Origin: CAYYMH01 sp964472785
GTDB lineage: Bacteria > Zhuqueibacterota > Zhuqueibacteria > Thermofontimicrobiales > Thermofontimicrobiaceae
Reading direction: 5' to 3'
NCBI GenBank assembly: GCA_964472785.1
Contig: CAYYMH010000013.1
Location: 1-64,000 of the forward strand
Length of the DNA stretch: 64,000 bases
Position numbers and translations under genes: made by a program. Under the pieces are notes generated by a model, which searched no databases, was not told where the DNA came from, and saw nothing but the letters and a program-made list of their open reading frames with translations. Each line of letters opens with the position of its first letter. Within the stretch, counting starts at the first letter, position 1. This document shows, piece by piece, positions 8,110 through 16,843 of this stretch.

Positions 8110-9324
8110 GTGGAAACTACTAACATCGAACAAATTTTTTTAGCATTGACCCTATTTTTAATTGGCGCCAAATTGCTGGGCGAACTCTCTTTGAGACTCA
8201 AACAACCCGCATTATTAGGAGAGCTCGTTGCAGGAATAATTATCGGTCCCCATGTTTTGGGACGACTTCTCTTTGTGAAACACATTCCACATTGTGAGGC
8301 ACTCAACACAATTGCTGAATTGGGTGCTGTTTTTTTCTTCTTTATTGTTGGCTATAGTGAAGTTGATTTGAACCAATTAAAACGTATTGCTAAAAATTCT
8401 CTTTTTGCATCTGTTCCCAGTGTTTTACTCTCCTTTGTTTTTGGGATAATTATTGGTATCATTTGGGATTATTCATTGATTGCCGGACTTTTCATCGGAC
8501 TGGCTTTATCACTCACCGCCATTGGTGTTAGTGCGCGTACATTAATGGATTTGGGAAAGTTGCATACCGATTACGGAATGCTTATTTTGGGTCAGGCAAT
8601 CATTGATGCGTTGCGTAGTCTGCTGATGTTATCAATTTTAGTGCTTTTTGTTCAACCGGGAACAACTTTTGACCTGGAGGCTCTGATCATTTTAGTTGTG
8701 AAATTCACTAGCTTTTTTGTCAGCGCCATATTGTTCAGCCTCTTTTTACTCAGGCCCATCACCCGTTTAATTAGTACATTTTTAATTGATGAAGCAAAAT
8801 TTGGTATCATGATCGGCATCGTACTGCTCTTTTCGTACGCCGCTCAAAAATTAGGCCTCCACATGATAATCGGTTCTTTTGTCGCGGGAATCATATTAGC
8901 GCTCCATGGTGAATACAAGACAAAAGACCTTGAATTTAAAATTCATGGTGTATCCTACGGGCTTTTTATCCCATTATTTTTCTCGATTCTCGGCGCCAGA
9001 GTAGATTTCACAGCACTCGTTGAAGGAGGAACGCTTGCATTCGTTATCATCATCGTTGCTATTGGAGTCAAACTCTTCGGTGGTTATCTTGGCGCTTTAA
9101 TGATTGGTTATTCATCGCGAAAATCATGGGTTGTTGGCACAGGATTGATTCCTCGCACCGGCGTTGAACTCGTCGTAATTGCTGTGGCTCTCGAAGCAAG
9201 CTTGATAGATAATAAAATGTTTGCATCCATTGTCGCCATGGTTGCTGTCTCTGTTTTTATTACACCGTTTTTATTGAAATTTACAATTGGAAAATTAAAA
9301 ATAAAAAGAAAGAGAGATGTATAA
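8110..9324 (+). CDS. Cation:proton antiporter, CPA2/KefB-like membrane domain
   Basis: 404 aa, almost entirely hydrophobic, 11-13 predicted helices, matching the Na+/H+ exchanger (NHX/CPA2) fold. It begins with LTLFLIGAKLLGELSLRLKQ and the ELVAGIIIGPHVLG motif typical of helix 2. It lacks a C-terminal TrkA-N domain, so control may come from the neighbouring CBS protein. GTG start at 8110 with TTGAGGT upstream. Confidence 0.9.
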   Translation: METTNIEQIFLALTLFLIGAKLLGELSLRLKQPALLGELVAGIIIGPHVLGRLLFVKHIPHCEALNTIAELGAVFFFFIVGYSEVDLNQLKRIAKNSLFASVPSVLLSFVFGIIIGIIWDYSLIAGLFIGLALSLTAIGVSARTLMDLGKLHTDYGMLILGQAIIDALRSLLMLSILVLFVQPGTTFDLEALIILVVKFTSFFVSAILFSLFLLRPITRLISTFLIDEAKFGIMIGIVLLFSYAAQKLGLHMIIGSFVAGIILALHGEYKTKDLEFKIHGVSYGLFIPLFFSILGARVDFTALVEGGTLAFVIIIVAIGVKLFGGYLGALMIGYSSRKSWVVGTGLIPRTGVELVVIAVALEASLIDNKMFASIVAMVAVSVFITPFLLKFTIGKLKIKRKRDV

Positions 9325-9326
9325 TT

Positions 9327-10415
9327 ATGAAAACTTATTTGATTCCATTAATTCCGGGACCTACGAGAATTTCTTCCGAAGTTTTGTCCGCCTACCAGGT
9401 TGATTATGGTTCTTCGGATCTCGAATTAGATTTCTTTGAATTGTATCAGGACACTCAGGATAAAATCAGAAAACTACTCCAGACGCAAAACAAAGTGGCT
9501 CTTATGACCGGTGAAGCGATGGTCACGTTATGGGGTGCGCTTCGTTCCAGCCTTTCGCCCGGCGACAAAGTGTTATCGGTAGCAAATGGCGTTTACGGGT
9601 ACGGTATTGCTAATATGGCTCGTTCAATCGGCTGCGAAGTTGAAGAGGCTGGCTTTGATTACGATCATCCCGTAGATGTCGATTTGGTCGAGGACAAAAT
9701 AAAATCCTTTCACCCGAAAATGGTAACCATGGTTCATTGCGAAACACCTTCCGGCATTTTGAATCCGGTTGAAAAGGTCGGACGCTTGATCAAAAAACAT
9801 GATGTTCCGATTTTTTATGTGGATGCGGTTTCCAGCGGTGGAGGGACTGAAGTTAAAGTCGATGAATGGTCAATTGATCTCTGTATGCTTGGCTCACAAA
9901 AATGTTTGTCAGCGCCGCCTGATTTAGGCATCGTAACCATTAGTGATCGGATTTGGAAAATTATTCACTACCTTGAATATCGCGGCTATGATGCACTATC
10001 GCCATGGGAGCTCGCCTTAGAGAAAAAATGGTTTCCCTACACACTTTCCTGGCATTCAATAGCAGCTGTCAATAAATCATGTCAGTTATTGATAAATGAA
10101 GGATTGCCGAATGTATTTGAAAGGCATAACAAAACTGCTAATTATTGCAGACAAAGAATCAAAGACATGGGTTTAAGCCTTTTTCCTGTCGATGAAAAAA
10201 TATCATCACCAACTGTGACTGCAGTTAAAGTTCCCCAAAAAGTGGAATGGATAAAACTGAATCAAAAGTTACGTGCTCGTGGCATGGCAGTCGGCGGCTC
10301 ATTAGAAAAACTGACCGGTGAAGTCTTTCGCATCGGACACATGGGCACACAGGCAAATAGGGACTTACTGGAACACGGCATGGATATCTTAGAGTATGTT
10401 TTATTAGCACTATGA
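9327..10415 (+). CDS. Class V PLP-dependent aminotransferase (serine-pyruvate / alanine-glyoxylate type)
   Basis: 362 aa, full length. It opens with LIPGPTRISSEVL, the substrate-site motif of alanine-glyoxylate and serine-pyruvate aminotransferases. YVDAVSSGGG around 164-173 and the PLP-binding Lys192 in GSQKCLSAPPDLG follow. A specific substrate cannot be assigned. It starts 2 nt after the antiporter stop, and its own stop falls in an ATGA. Confidence 0.9.
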   Translation: MKTYLIPLIPGPTRISSEVLSAYQVDYGSSDLELDFFELYQDTQDKIRKLLQTQNKVALMTGEAMVTLWGALRSSLSPGDKVLSVANGVYGYGIANMARSIGCEVEEAGFDYDHPVDVDLVEDKIKSFHPKMVTMVHCETPSGILNPVEKVGRLIKKHDVPIFYVDAVSSGGGTEVKVDEWSIDLCMLGSQKCLSAPPDLGIVTISDRIWKIIHYLEYRGYDALSPWELALEKKWFPYTLSWHSIAAVNKSCQLLINEGLPNVFERHNKTANYCRQRIKDMGLSLFPVDEKISSPTVTAVKVPQKVEWIKLNQKLRARGMAVGGSLEKLTGEVFRIGHMGTQANRDLLEHGMDILEYVLLAL

Positions 10416-10439
10416 TTGAATTCATTTTTGAAAAATACC

Positions 10440-10445
10440 AGGAGG
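10440..10445 (+). promoter_or_regulatory. Perfect Shine-Dalgarno AGGAGG fixing the isochorismatase start
   Basis: AGGAGG at 10440-10445 sits 8 nt before TTG 10454 and inside the longer frame that opens at ATG 10412. It supports TTG 10454 as the true start. Confidence 0.7.
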
Positions 10446-10453
10446 ATTATAAA

Positions 10454-11011
10454 TTGAATGCTCTAAATTCTCGGTTAAAAAAAGACACTTCAGGACTGTT
10501 AATTATCGATATCCAGGAGCGCATTAACGCTGTAATGAAATATAAAGACGACGTGATCCAAAATACGATTAAACTGATCAGGGGATTTCAAATATTAAAC
10601 CTGCCGATTTTTATAACCGAACAATACCCAAAAGGTCTGGGACCAACTGAAAAAGAAATTTCGGAATTATTATCTCATTCGGATTTCATTCAAAAAATGA
10701 CCTTCAGTTGCTGTCAAGCTGACGAATTTATGAATCAAATTCAGAGTAAAAATATTCATCAAATCGTTATTTGTGGAATTGAAACACACGTTTGTGTCCA
10801 ACAGACAGCGTTAGATTTGCTTCGAGACAGATTTCAGGTTTACATCGTTCGCGATGCAACATCATCCCGCAAAAAAATTGATCACAAGACAGCATTAAAC
10901 CGAATGCAAAACGAAGGAGCCGTCATCACCACAACAGAAGCCGTGTTATTTGAATTATTGCAAAAAGCAGGGACTGATGATTTTAAGAAAATTTCGGCAA
11001 TCGTGAAGTGA
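10454..11011 (+). CDS. Isochorismatase-family cysteine hydrolase
   Basis: 185 aa from TTG 10454. The longer ATG at 10412 overlaps the upstream stop by 4 nt but lacks a ribosome site. Alpha/beta fold with the family triad: Asp19 in LLIIDIQERI, Lys in EQYPKGLG and Cys in CGIETHVCVQQTA, preceded by the usual cis-peptide region. Members hydrolyse isochorismate, nicotinamide or related amides; this short form cannot be assigned to one substrate. Last gene of the rightward run, followed by a terminator hairpin. Confidence 0.9.
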   Translation: MNALNSRLKKDTSGLLIIDIQERINAVMKYKDDVIQNTIKLIRGFQILNLPIFITEQYPKGLGPTEKEISELLSHSDFIQKMTFSCCQADEFMNQIQSKNIHQIVICGIETHVCVQQTALDLLRDRFQVYIVRDATSSRKKIDHKTALNRMQNEGAVITTTEAVLFELLQKAGTDDFKKISAIVK

Positions 11012-11048
11012 ATACTGGGATTTGACTGCAGATATTGATAAATAAAAA

Positions 11049-11076
11049 AACCGCTATCAACTGGTCGATAACGGTT
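11049..11076. terminator. Bidirectional terminator hairpin
   Basis: Stem AACCGCTATC / GATAACGGTT (one mismatch) with an 8-nt loop. It is followed by a T-rich run on the + strand and a T-run (from AAAAAAA) on the - strand. It lies between the convergent isochorismatase gene and rplS. Confidence 0.8.
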
Positions 11077-11106
11077 AATTATTTTTAATTTTTTCAGCCG
11101 ATTTTT

Positions 11107-11448
11107 TTATCTTTTCTCATCGATGCGCGCTGCTTTTCCTGTTAATCCCCTCAGATAATATAGCTTGGCGCGTCTTACTTTTCCGGCTCGCAGTCTTTGG
11201 ATTTTATCAATGCGCGGCGAATGTAACGGGAAAATCCTTTCCACACCAATACCCTGGGAAATTTTCCGCACCGTAAACGTCGCATCTAATCCTTTCCCTT
11301 TTCTCTTTATAACAACGCCCTCGAATACCTGGATTCGTTCTTTATCTCCTTCAACTACCTTTACATGAACTGCTACAGTATCTCCGGGATTAAAATCAGG
11401 TAAATCCTTTTTCATTTGACTCGATGCTGCTATATCAACTTTGTTCAT
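11107..11448 (-). CDS. rplS: 50S ribosomal protein L19
   Basis: 113 aa, the usual length. PDFNPGDTVAVHVKV, QVFEGVVIKRKG, GVERIFPLHSPRID and the C-terminal KLYYLRGLTGKAARI are all typical. L19 lies at the interface of the 30S and 50S subunits. It is the last gene of the ffh-rpsP-khpA-rimM-trmD-rplS operon, 23 nt after trmD. Confidence 0.98.
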   Translation of the reverse strand: MNKVDIAASSQMKKDLPDFNPGDTVAVHVKVVEGDKERIQVFEGVVIKRKGKGLDATFTVRKISQGIGVERIFPLHSPRIDKIQRLRAGKVRRAKLYYLRGLTGKAARIDEKR

Positions 11449-11471
11449 TAGTTCTGCCTCCTGTACACTAT

Positions 11472-12182
11472 TTATTTTTCAGTATTTTCTTTCTTTCTCT
11501 TTGTTATCAAATCGCCTCGAACAGAAATTGTTCGTTCCAAAGATTTCTGTTCCTGCCACTGTTTTATTTTAGCATGATGACCGGATAAAAGTATCTCCGG
11601 GACGTTCATATTACGAAACACTTCCGGTCGCGTATAATAGGGACAATCCAATCTATCTTCGTAAAATGAATCTGTTTTTGCTGAATTGATATCGCTAATA
11701 ACACCTGGGATTAATCTGACAACCGCATCGATTACGACCAATGCGGGCAATTCTCCGCCAGTTAACACATAATCACCAATTGAAATTTCATCGGGTTTCC
11801 AGTATTCGCGCACCCGTTCATCAACACCTTTATAATGTCCGCATAAAAAAATCAGCTTTTCGTACTTTGACAATTTAATGGCTTTCGCTTGCGTAAAAGT
11901 TCGTCCTTGTGGCGTTAAGAAAATGATATTTGGTTTATCAATATCATATTTTTCAATTATTGTTTCGAAACAATGAAAAATTGGTTCGGGTTTCAGAACC
12001 ATACCTGGTGCGCCGCCATAAGGATAATCATCTACTCGCCGATGTTTATCGGCGCTGTAATCCCTTAAATTATGAACAATGATTTCAACGAGCTTTTTAT
12101 CCTGCCCCTGTTTGATAATGCTTTCTTCGAGGGGACTGCGCAATAAATCAGGAAAAGCTGTAACGACATGTATTTTCATCAA
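11472..12182 (-). CDS. trmD: tRNA (guanine-N1)-methyltransferase
   Basis: Methylates G37 of tRNAs with SAM and prevents +1 frameshifting. 236 aa with the trefoil-knot SPOUT core: RVDDYPYGGAPGMVL, IFLTPQGRTFTQ, LCGHYKGVDERV and the SAM loop GDYVLTGGELPALVVIDA. The C-terminal YTRPEVFRNMNVPEILLSGHH is normal. It starts 6 nt after the rimM stop. Confidence 0.98.
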   Translation of the reverse strand: MMKIHVVTAFPDLLRSPLEESIIKQGQDKKLVEIIVHNLRDYSADKHRRVDDYPYGGAPGMVLKPEPIFHCFETIIEKYDIDKPNIIFLTPQGRTFTQAKAIKLSKYEKLIFLCGHYKGVDERVREYWKPDEISIGDYVLTGGELPALVVIDAVVRLIPGVISDINSAKTDSFYEDRLDCPYYTRPEVFRNMNVPEILLSGHHAKIKQWQEQKSLERTISVRGDLITKRKKENTEK

Positions 12183-12188
12183 ATGATT

Positions 12189-12707
12189 CTAAAGTAAACC
12201 TTTAATCGGTTCAATGAATATGAAACCATTTTCCAAATCGACTTTTTTTACCACATCTCCGATAGCCGGAATTAAAATTTCTTCATCATCATTTTTTACA
12301 ATGTAAACATCATTTGCCGGCATCTGCATCACATCTGTGATCTCACCAAGCCAGCGACCATCGGTTGTTTTTATGTTCAGTCCGATAAGCTCAAAAATAT
12401 AAAACTCATCGGTTTTTAATGCTGATTTTTGGACATCAAATGCTTTTTCGACACGATATCCTTTAAGTGTTTCTGCCTGATCTCGGGTGTTTACACTAAC
12501 CATTTTAATAATCAGTGCATTTTTTTTTCGTCTTACTGACTCAATATCAAAAATCCGCCTCGGACCCTGACGGTCTTTTAAATATACCTTTTTTAATTGA
12601 AAAAACTGCTCCGGAGAATCCGTGATCGGCGTAACCAGAATTTCCCCTTTTATTCCATGGACGCTGGTAACGACTCCAATTGATACGAAATCAGGTTTTT
12701 TTATCAT
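12189..12707 (-). CDS. rimM: 16S rRNA processing protein RimM
   Basis: Assists maturation of the 30S head and binds S19. 172 aa: RimM N-domain (about 8-90, starting SIGVVTSVHGIKGEILV) and a C-terminal PRC barrel (about 100-172, FYIFELIGL ... VYIVKNDDEEILIPAI). Gene order is conserved between khpA and trmD. Confidence 0.96.
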   Translation of the reverse strand: MIKKPDFVSIGVVTSVHGIKGEILVTPITDSPEQFFQLKKVYLKDRQGPRRIFDIESVRRKKNALIIKMVSVNTRDQAETLKGYRVEKAFDVQKSALKTDEFYIFELIGLNIKTTDGRWLGEITDVMQMPANDVYIVKNDDEEILIPAIGDVVKKVDLENGFIFIEPIKGLL

Positions 12708-12773
12708 GCGAATTTTTGAAATACAGAATATTTTTATCAGGCTGGTTGCCAGATTATACCGATGAACGATCTC

Positions 12774-13061
12774 TCATTCAAGAATTTCCAGTACAGCTCT
12801 TTTTCCGCGTTTTGCAGAAGCAGCAGCTAACAAGATCCGGATTGACTTGGCAGTTTGTCCCCTTTTTCCGATAATTTTACCCAAATCACCATAACCGACC
12901 CGCAATTCATAAACAATAGTCCGTTCCCCATCAATCTCTGTGACGCTCACCTCCTCAGGTTTGTCCACCAGATGCTTTGCAATGGTTTCGATAAACTCCT
13001 TCATTCCACTCAGCTGTGATTGTGAACCCATTTCATTCTCAATGTGGTCTTCCGAAAACAT
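12774..13061 (-). CDS. khpA: KH-domain RNA-binding protein KhpA
   Basis: 95 aa with one KH domain carrying the nucleic-acid loop GKIIGKRGQTAKSIR. KhpA partners KhpB in several bacteria. An 18-19 residue N-terminal extension precedes the usual start (MKEFIETIAKHLV), but AGGAGGGT at 13067-13074 supports the longer start. The position between rpsP and rimM is typical. Confidence 0.94.
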   Translation of the reverse strand: MFSEDHIENEMGSQSQLSGMKEFIETIAKHLVDKPEEVSVTEIDGERTIVYELRVGYGDLGKIIGKRGQTAKSIRILLAAASAKRGKRAVLEILE

Positions 13062-13204
13062 AATAAACCCTCCTCAATTAGCTCATTAAAAGTAGATTTC
13101 GGATTGCATTCAATTTTATGAACTCAACCTGAACATCCGTTGATTGGGTCTTTATTAAAATAGTGTACCACAATAATTCCCGGGAGAGTAACGAACCTGT
13201 CACA

Positions 13205-13921
13205 TTATTTACTGTCTTTTTTATCCGAATCATCTGTTTCTTCTTCAGCAGCCTGATCCGCAGCGTCCTGTTCAGGCGCTGCTTTTTTCTCTTCCTTTTC
13301 AGCATCCTTTGCTGGTTGAGCTTCTTCCTCCGGCTTTTTTTCTTCTGCTGCTGCGGATTCTTCTTTTTTAGCTTCAGCCTCATCTTTGGATTCTGAATCT
13401 TCTTTTTCGGTTTCTTCTTTAACCTCAGCTTCAGCTTCTTTTTTTTCAGCTACTGTTTTCTCATCCTTTATTTCATCTTTTTCTGTCACCGCTGCTTGCT
13501 CTTCCGCAGGTTCTGCCTGTTTATCCTCTTCTGCTACAGTTTCATCTTTCTTCTCTCTCTCCTCTTGCGCGGCTAAGGCGTCCAGTCTTTTCTGCCGTTC
13601 TAATTGCAACACTTCCCATTTTTTAAACTCTTCCTCAATTTTATCCTGATCAAGTCCCTTTTTCATCAGCGACCATTTTAGCAATGTACCTTGTTTGCTC
13701 AGAATATTTTTTACTGTATCGCTGGGCTGTGCACCATTATTTAACCAATAAAACACCCGTTCTTCATTGATTAGAACTTCAGCGGGATCGGGCAACGGAT
13801 TATAATGACCAACCTTTTCAATATATTTTCCATCACGCGGTGCCCGTGAATCTACGGCTACAATTCTATAGAAAGGTTGTTTCCTTTTTCCTTTTCGTGT
13901 TAAGCGTAATTTTACTGACAA
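13205..13921 (-). CDS. rpsP: 30S ribosomal protein S16 with long acidic C-terminal tail
   Basis: Residues 1-85 are ordinary S16 (MSVKLRLTRKGKRKQPFYRI ..., GHYNPLPDPAEV, YWLNNGAQPSDTVKNIL). A helical linker follows, and from about 115 to 238 the chain is almost only Glu, Lys, Ala, Asp and Gln. Tails of this sort occur on S16 in Bacteroidota and relatives and are probably disordered. The tail DNA is repetitive and gives long frames in other phases, which are shadows. Confidence 0.96.
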   Translation of the reverse strand: MSVKLRLTRKGKRKQPFYRIVAVDSRAPRDGKYIEKVGHYNPLPDPAEVLINEERVFYWLNNGAQPSDTVKNILSKQGTLLKWSLMKKGLDQDKIEEEFKKWEVLQLERQKRLDALAAQEEREKKDETVAEEDKQAEPAEEQAAVTEKDEIKDEKTVAEKKEAEAEVKEETEKEDSESKDEAEAKKEESAAAEEKKPEEEAQPAKDAEKEEKKAAPEQDAADQAAEEETDDSDKKDSK

Positions 13922-13959
13922 TTCAACTTCCTCCTGATTCTTACATTCATTTCCATTAA

Positions 13960-15276
13960 TTAAAACCCAAAGGGCATGCCTTTGAAACCAAATTTATTTA
14001 CATTTTTCAACATTTTTTGCATCATCTTAAATTGTTTCAACAACTGGTTGACATCCTGAACCGTGGTCCCGCTTCCCCTGGAAATACGTCGTCGCCTGCT
14101 GCCATCTATAATTTGCGGTCGATAGCGCTCCTCTCGAGTCATTGAATTTATTATTGCTTCGATCTTTACAAAAGCGCCATCATCGACATTCAACCCCTTG
14201 AGCATTTTACTTTGAGCGCCGGGAATCATACCAATCAATTGATCAAGCGGTCCCATTTTTTTTATTTGCTGCAACTGATCATAAAAATCTTCAAAGGTGA
14301 ACTGTTGCTTTCTTAATTTTTTTTCAAATTTTTCAGCGTTTTCCCGATCAACCGTCTGCTGAGCTTTTTCGACCAGCGTAACAATATCACCCATCCCTAA
14401 AATTCTGGATGCCATACGATCAGGGTGGAATTTTTCCAGCGCATCAAATTTTTCACCAGTTGTCACAAACTTAATCGGTCTATCCGTTACCATCCGAATA
14501 GAAAGTGCAGCCCCTCCGCGTGCATCTCCATCCATTTTTGTTAAAACCACACCACTAAAATCCAGCCAGCTCAAAAATTCTTTTGCCGTATTCACCGCGT
14601 CCTGTCCGGTCATGCTGTCAGCCACAAATAAAATTTCATTGGGCTTTGCTTTTTGTTTGATTTCCGAAAGTTCATTCATTAATTTTTCGTCAATATGCAA
14701 TCGCCCGGCTGTATCGAATATGGCAATATCGTTTCCGTACTCGTGACAATGGTCTTTTGCAGCCATACAAATATCCACCGCAGATTTTGACCTGTCAGAA
14801 AATACCGGCACTGTTATTTTTTCACCGACAATGTGCAATTGGTCGATTGCCGCAGGTCGATAAATATCGGCTGCTACTAATAGCGGCTTATGGCCTCTCT
14901 CCTTAAAATAATAACCTAATTTTCCGGCTAAGGTGGTTTTTCCTGATCCCTGCAGACCGGTTAACATAATCATCGCGGGCAGTGGTCCCGACAAGTCAAT
15001 TTTAGCTTCGGTTCCCCCCATCAGTTTCGTTAATTCATCATGGATAATTTTTACAATCTGCTGTCCCGGCGTAATGCTTTTGAGTACCTTTTCTCCCAAT
15101 GCTTCTTCTTTAACAGCAGCTATAAATGTCTTTGCAACTTTATAATTAACATCGGCTTCCAAAAGGACACGCCTGACTTCTTTCAAAGAAACAGAAATAT
15201 TTTTCTCGGTCAGCTTTCCGTGACCTTTTAATTTTTTTAAAACCTGATCTAGTTTTTCTGATAAATCCTGAAACAT
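13960..15276 (-). CDS. ffh: Signal recognition particle protein Ffh (SRP54)
   Basis: 438 aa: N-domain (1-85), GTPase G-domain with GLQGSGKTTLAGKLG, DTAGRLHIDEKL and TKMDGDARGGAAL, then the Met-rich M-domain that binds signal peptides and 4.5S RNA (about 300-438, SGSRRRRISRGSG-type RNA motif, seen as DGSRRRRISRGSG). It delivers nascent membrane proteins to FtsY. First gene of the leftward ffh-rplS operon. Confidence 0.98.
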   Translation of the reverse strand: MFQDLSEKLDQVLKKLKGHGKLTEKNISVSLKEVRRVLLEADVNYKVAKTFIAAVKEEALGEKVLKSITPGQQIVKIIHDELTKLMGGTEAKIDLSGPLPAMIMLTGLQGSGKTTLAGKLGYYFKERGHKPLLVAADIYRPAAIDQLHIVGEKITVPVFSDRSKSAVDICMAAKDHCHEYGNDIAIFDTAGRLHIDEKLMNELSEIKQKAKPNEILFVADSMTGQDAVNTAKEFLSWLDFSGVVLTKMDGDARGGAALSIRMVTDRPIKFVTTGEKFDALEKFHPDRMASRILGMGDIVTLVEKAQQTVDRENAEKFEKKLRKQQFTFEDFYDQLQQIKKMGPLDQLIGMIPGAQSKMLKGLNVDDGAFVKIEAIINSMTREERYRPQIIDGSRRRRISRGSGTTVQDVNQLLKQFKMMQKMLKNVNKFGFKGMPFGF

Positions 15277-15354
15277 GCAATCCCGGGTTTAGATTTCAAA
15301 ATGACAAATTACAATTTAAACCAATATTCACAATTTGGTATATCTATTCTGGTC

Positions 15355-15398
15355 ATTATATAGCCAATAAATATAACAAAATCAAATATGATATGCAA
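15355..15398 (-). promoter_or_regulatory. Candidate promoter for the ffh operon
   Basis: On the minus strand, TTGCAT (15393-15398) and TATATT (15370-15375) are separated by 17 nt. A second, partly overlapping pair is TTGATT (15380-15385) and TATAAT (15355-15360), 19 nt apart. The region is AT-rich, so chance matches are possible. Confidence 0.4.
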
Positions 15399-15599
15399 GT
15401 AAATTTTAGCTTAAATAAATATGAAACAGGAAAAAATAATAAATCGTGATCAGAATTCGACAATCTGTATTAAAATAAACAATTAATTATTTGAAATCAA
15501 GCAAAAAGTTACATTTTAAGTATAACTTTCATGCATACATGTTATTGAATGAATTGTAGAATAAAACTTTATTTTCTCTGGTTTACAAAAAATGAGAAA

Positions 15600-15627
15600 A
15601 AGCCCTTAATTATATCATCAAGGGCTT
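15600..15627 (-). terminator. Rho-independent terminator of the acyl-CoA dehydrogenase gene
   Basis: Perfect 8-bp stem AAGCCCTT / AAGGGCTT with a 12-nt loop. On the minus strand it runs into TTTTTCTCATTTTTTG. It lies about 45 nt past the stop. Confidence 0.85.
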
Positions 15628-15673
15628 CAATTTATGGGCAACCTGTTTATGGACAATTCAGGATATTTAATGA

Positions 15674-16831
15674 TTAGCTACCGCCAATACTTTCACGAAT
15701 TAACCGCTGAGCAATCACATTGCGCTGAATTTGATTGGTCCCTTCATAAATTTGGGTAATCTTGGCGTCCCGCATAAATTTCTCGGCCGGGTATTCCTTC
15801 ATATAACCATATCCGCCAAAAATCTGTACTGCGTCTGTCGTCACTTGCATAGCAACATCCGAGGCAAAAACTTTGCACATGGCAGATTCTTTGGAATAAT
15901 TCTTCAAACCAGCGTCGATCATTTTTGCCGTTGAATAAATAAGCGCCCGGGCAGCTTCAGTTTGAGTTGCCATATCAGCCAACATCGTTTGAATCGCTTG
16001 AAATGATATGATTGAACGACCGAACTGTTCTCGTTCTCGTGCGTAATTAATGGCAGCATCCAAAGCACCCTGGGCAATACCTAATGCTTGTGCCGCAACA
16101 CCTGGCCGGGATTTATCCAGCGTTTTCATTGCCACTGCAAAGCCCTGCCCCTCTCGTCCGATCAAATTGTCTGCGGGTATCTCACAATCTTCGAAAATCA
16201 CTTCGGTGGTTGCAGACGCACGTATCCCCATTTTATTTTCTTTCTTTCCATAGGAGAGACCGGTTGTGCCATCTTCAACGATAAAAGCCGAAGCGCCTCT
16301 GCTGCCTTTTGCAGGATCTGTCATCGCAATGACAGTATAAAGTTTTGCCACGCCGCCATTGGTGATAAAATGTTTTTTTCCGTTCAAAATATATTTATCG
16401 CCCTTCTTTTCGGCCCGGGTTTTAATGGCACCGGCATCTGAACCAGCATCTGGTTCTGTCAGACAAAATCCAGCCAATTTTTTACCATCGGCAACATCCA
16501 ATAAATATTTCTTTTTTTGTTCATCAGTTCCGTATAAAATGAGTGGGAATATTCCCAATGCTGTTCCGGCGACAGAGAGTGCTATTCCGCCACATGCACG
16601 GGATAGCTCTTCGGTGATAATTGCTAATTCTGTAACGCCGCCTCCCATACCACCATAATCGAAATCAATACAAAGCCGGAAAAAGTCCAGTTCTGCAAAT
16701 AGTTTCACCAAATCCCAGGGGAACTCTGCTGATTCATCATATTGAGCAGCGACTGGCTTAACTTTTTCTTCAGCGACTTTCCGGGCTAATTTTTGAAGTT
16801 CTTGTTGTTCTTCGGTCAGGAAATATTCCAT
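15674..16831 (-). CDS. Acyl-CoA dehydrogenase
   Basis: FAD-dependent oxidation of acyl-CoA to enoyl-CoA. 385 aa, full length. FAD and substrate motifs are present: CLTEPDAGSDAGAIKT, KHFITNGGVA, and the catalytic Glu in QIYEGTNQIQRNVIAQRLI. This is short-chain / butyryl-CoA dehydrogenase-like, but chain length cannot be fixed. It lies 12 nt after rnc and just after the fatty-acid synthesis genes, so it may share their transcript. Confidence 0.95.
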   Translation of the reverse strand: MEYFLTEEQQELQKLARKVAEEKVKPVAAQYDESAEFPWDLVKLFAELDFFRLCIDFDYGGMGGGVTELAIITEELSRACGGIALSVAGTALGIFPLILYGTDEQKKKYLLDVADGKKLAGFCLTEPDAGSDAGAIKTRAEKKGDKYILNGKKHFITNGGVAKLYTVIAMTDPAKGSRGASAFIVEDGTTGLSYGKKENKMGIRASATTEVIFEDCEIPADNLIGREGQGFAVAMKTLDKSRPGVAAQALGIAQGALDAAINYAREREQFGRSIISFQAIQTMLADMATQTEAARALIYSTAKMIDAGLKNYSKESAMCKVFASDVAMQVTTDAVQIFGGYGYMKEYPAEKFMRDAKITQIYEGTNQIQRNVIAQRLIRESIGGS

Positions 16832-16843
16832 ATCTCCTCCAAA

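Larger units (their letters stand above)
15277..15673. other. 397-bp intergenic region (ffh promoter side and terminator of upstream gene)
   Basis: AT-rich. It holds a leftward promoter candidate near 15355-15398 for ffh and, at 15600-15627, the terminator of the acyl-CoA dehydrogenase gene. No coding frame is supported. Confidence 0.6.

Noticed and set aside
13078..13560. Long frames in other phases opposite and within the rpsP tail, including a Lys/Arg-rich one of about 100 aa
   Set aside because: They are by-products of the repetitive E/K/A codons of the S16 tail; no ribosome site and no homology.
16050..16658. Several + strand frames of 60-117 aa opposite the acyl-CoA dehydrogenase
   Set aside because: They lie antisense to a full, well-conserved gene and have no site or family match.
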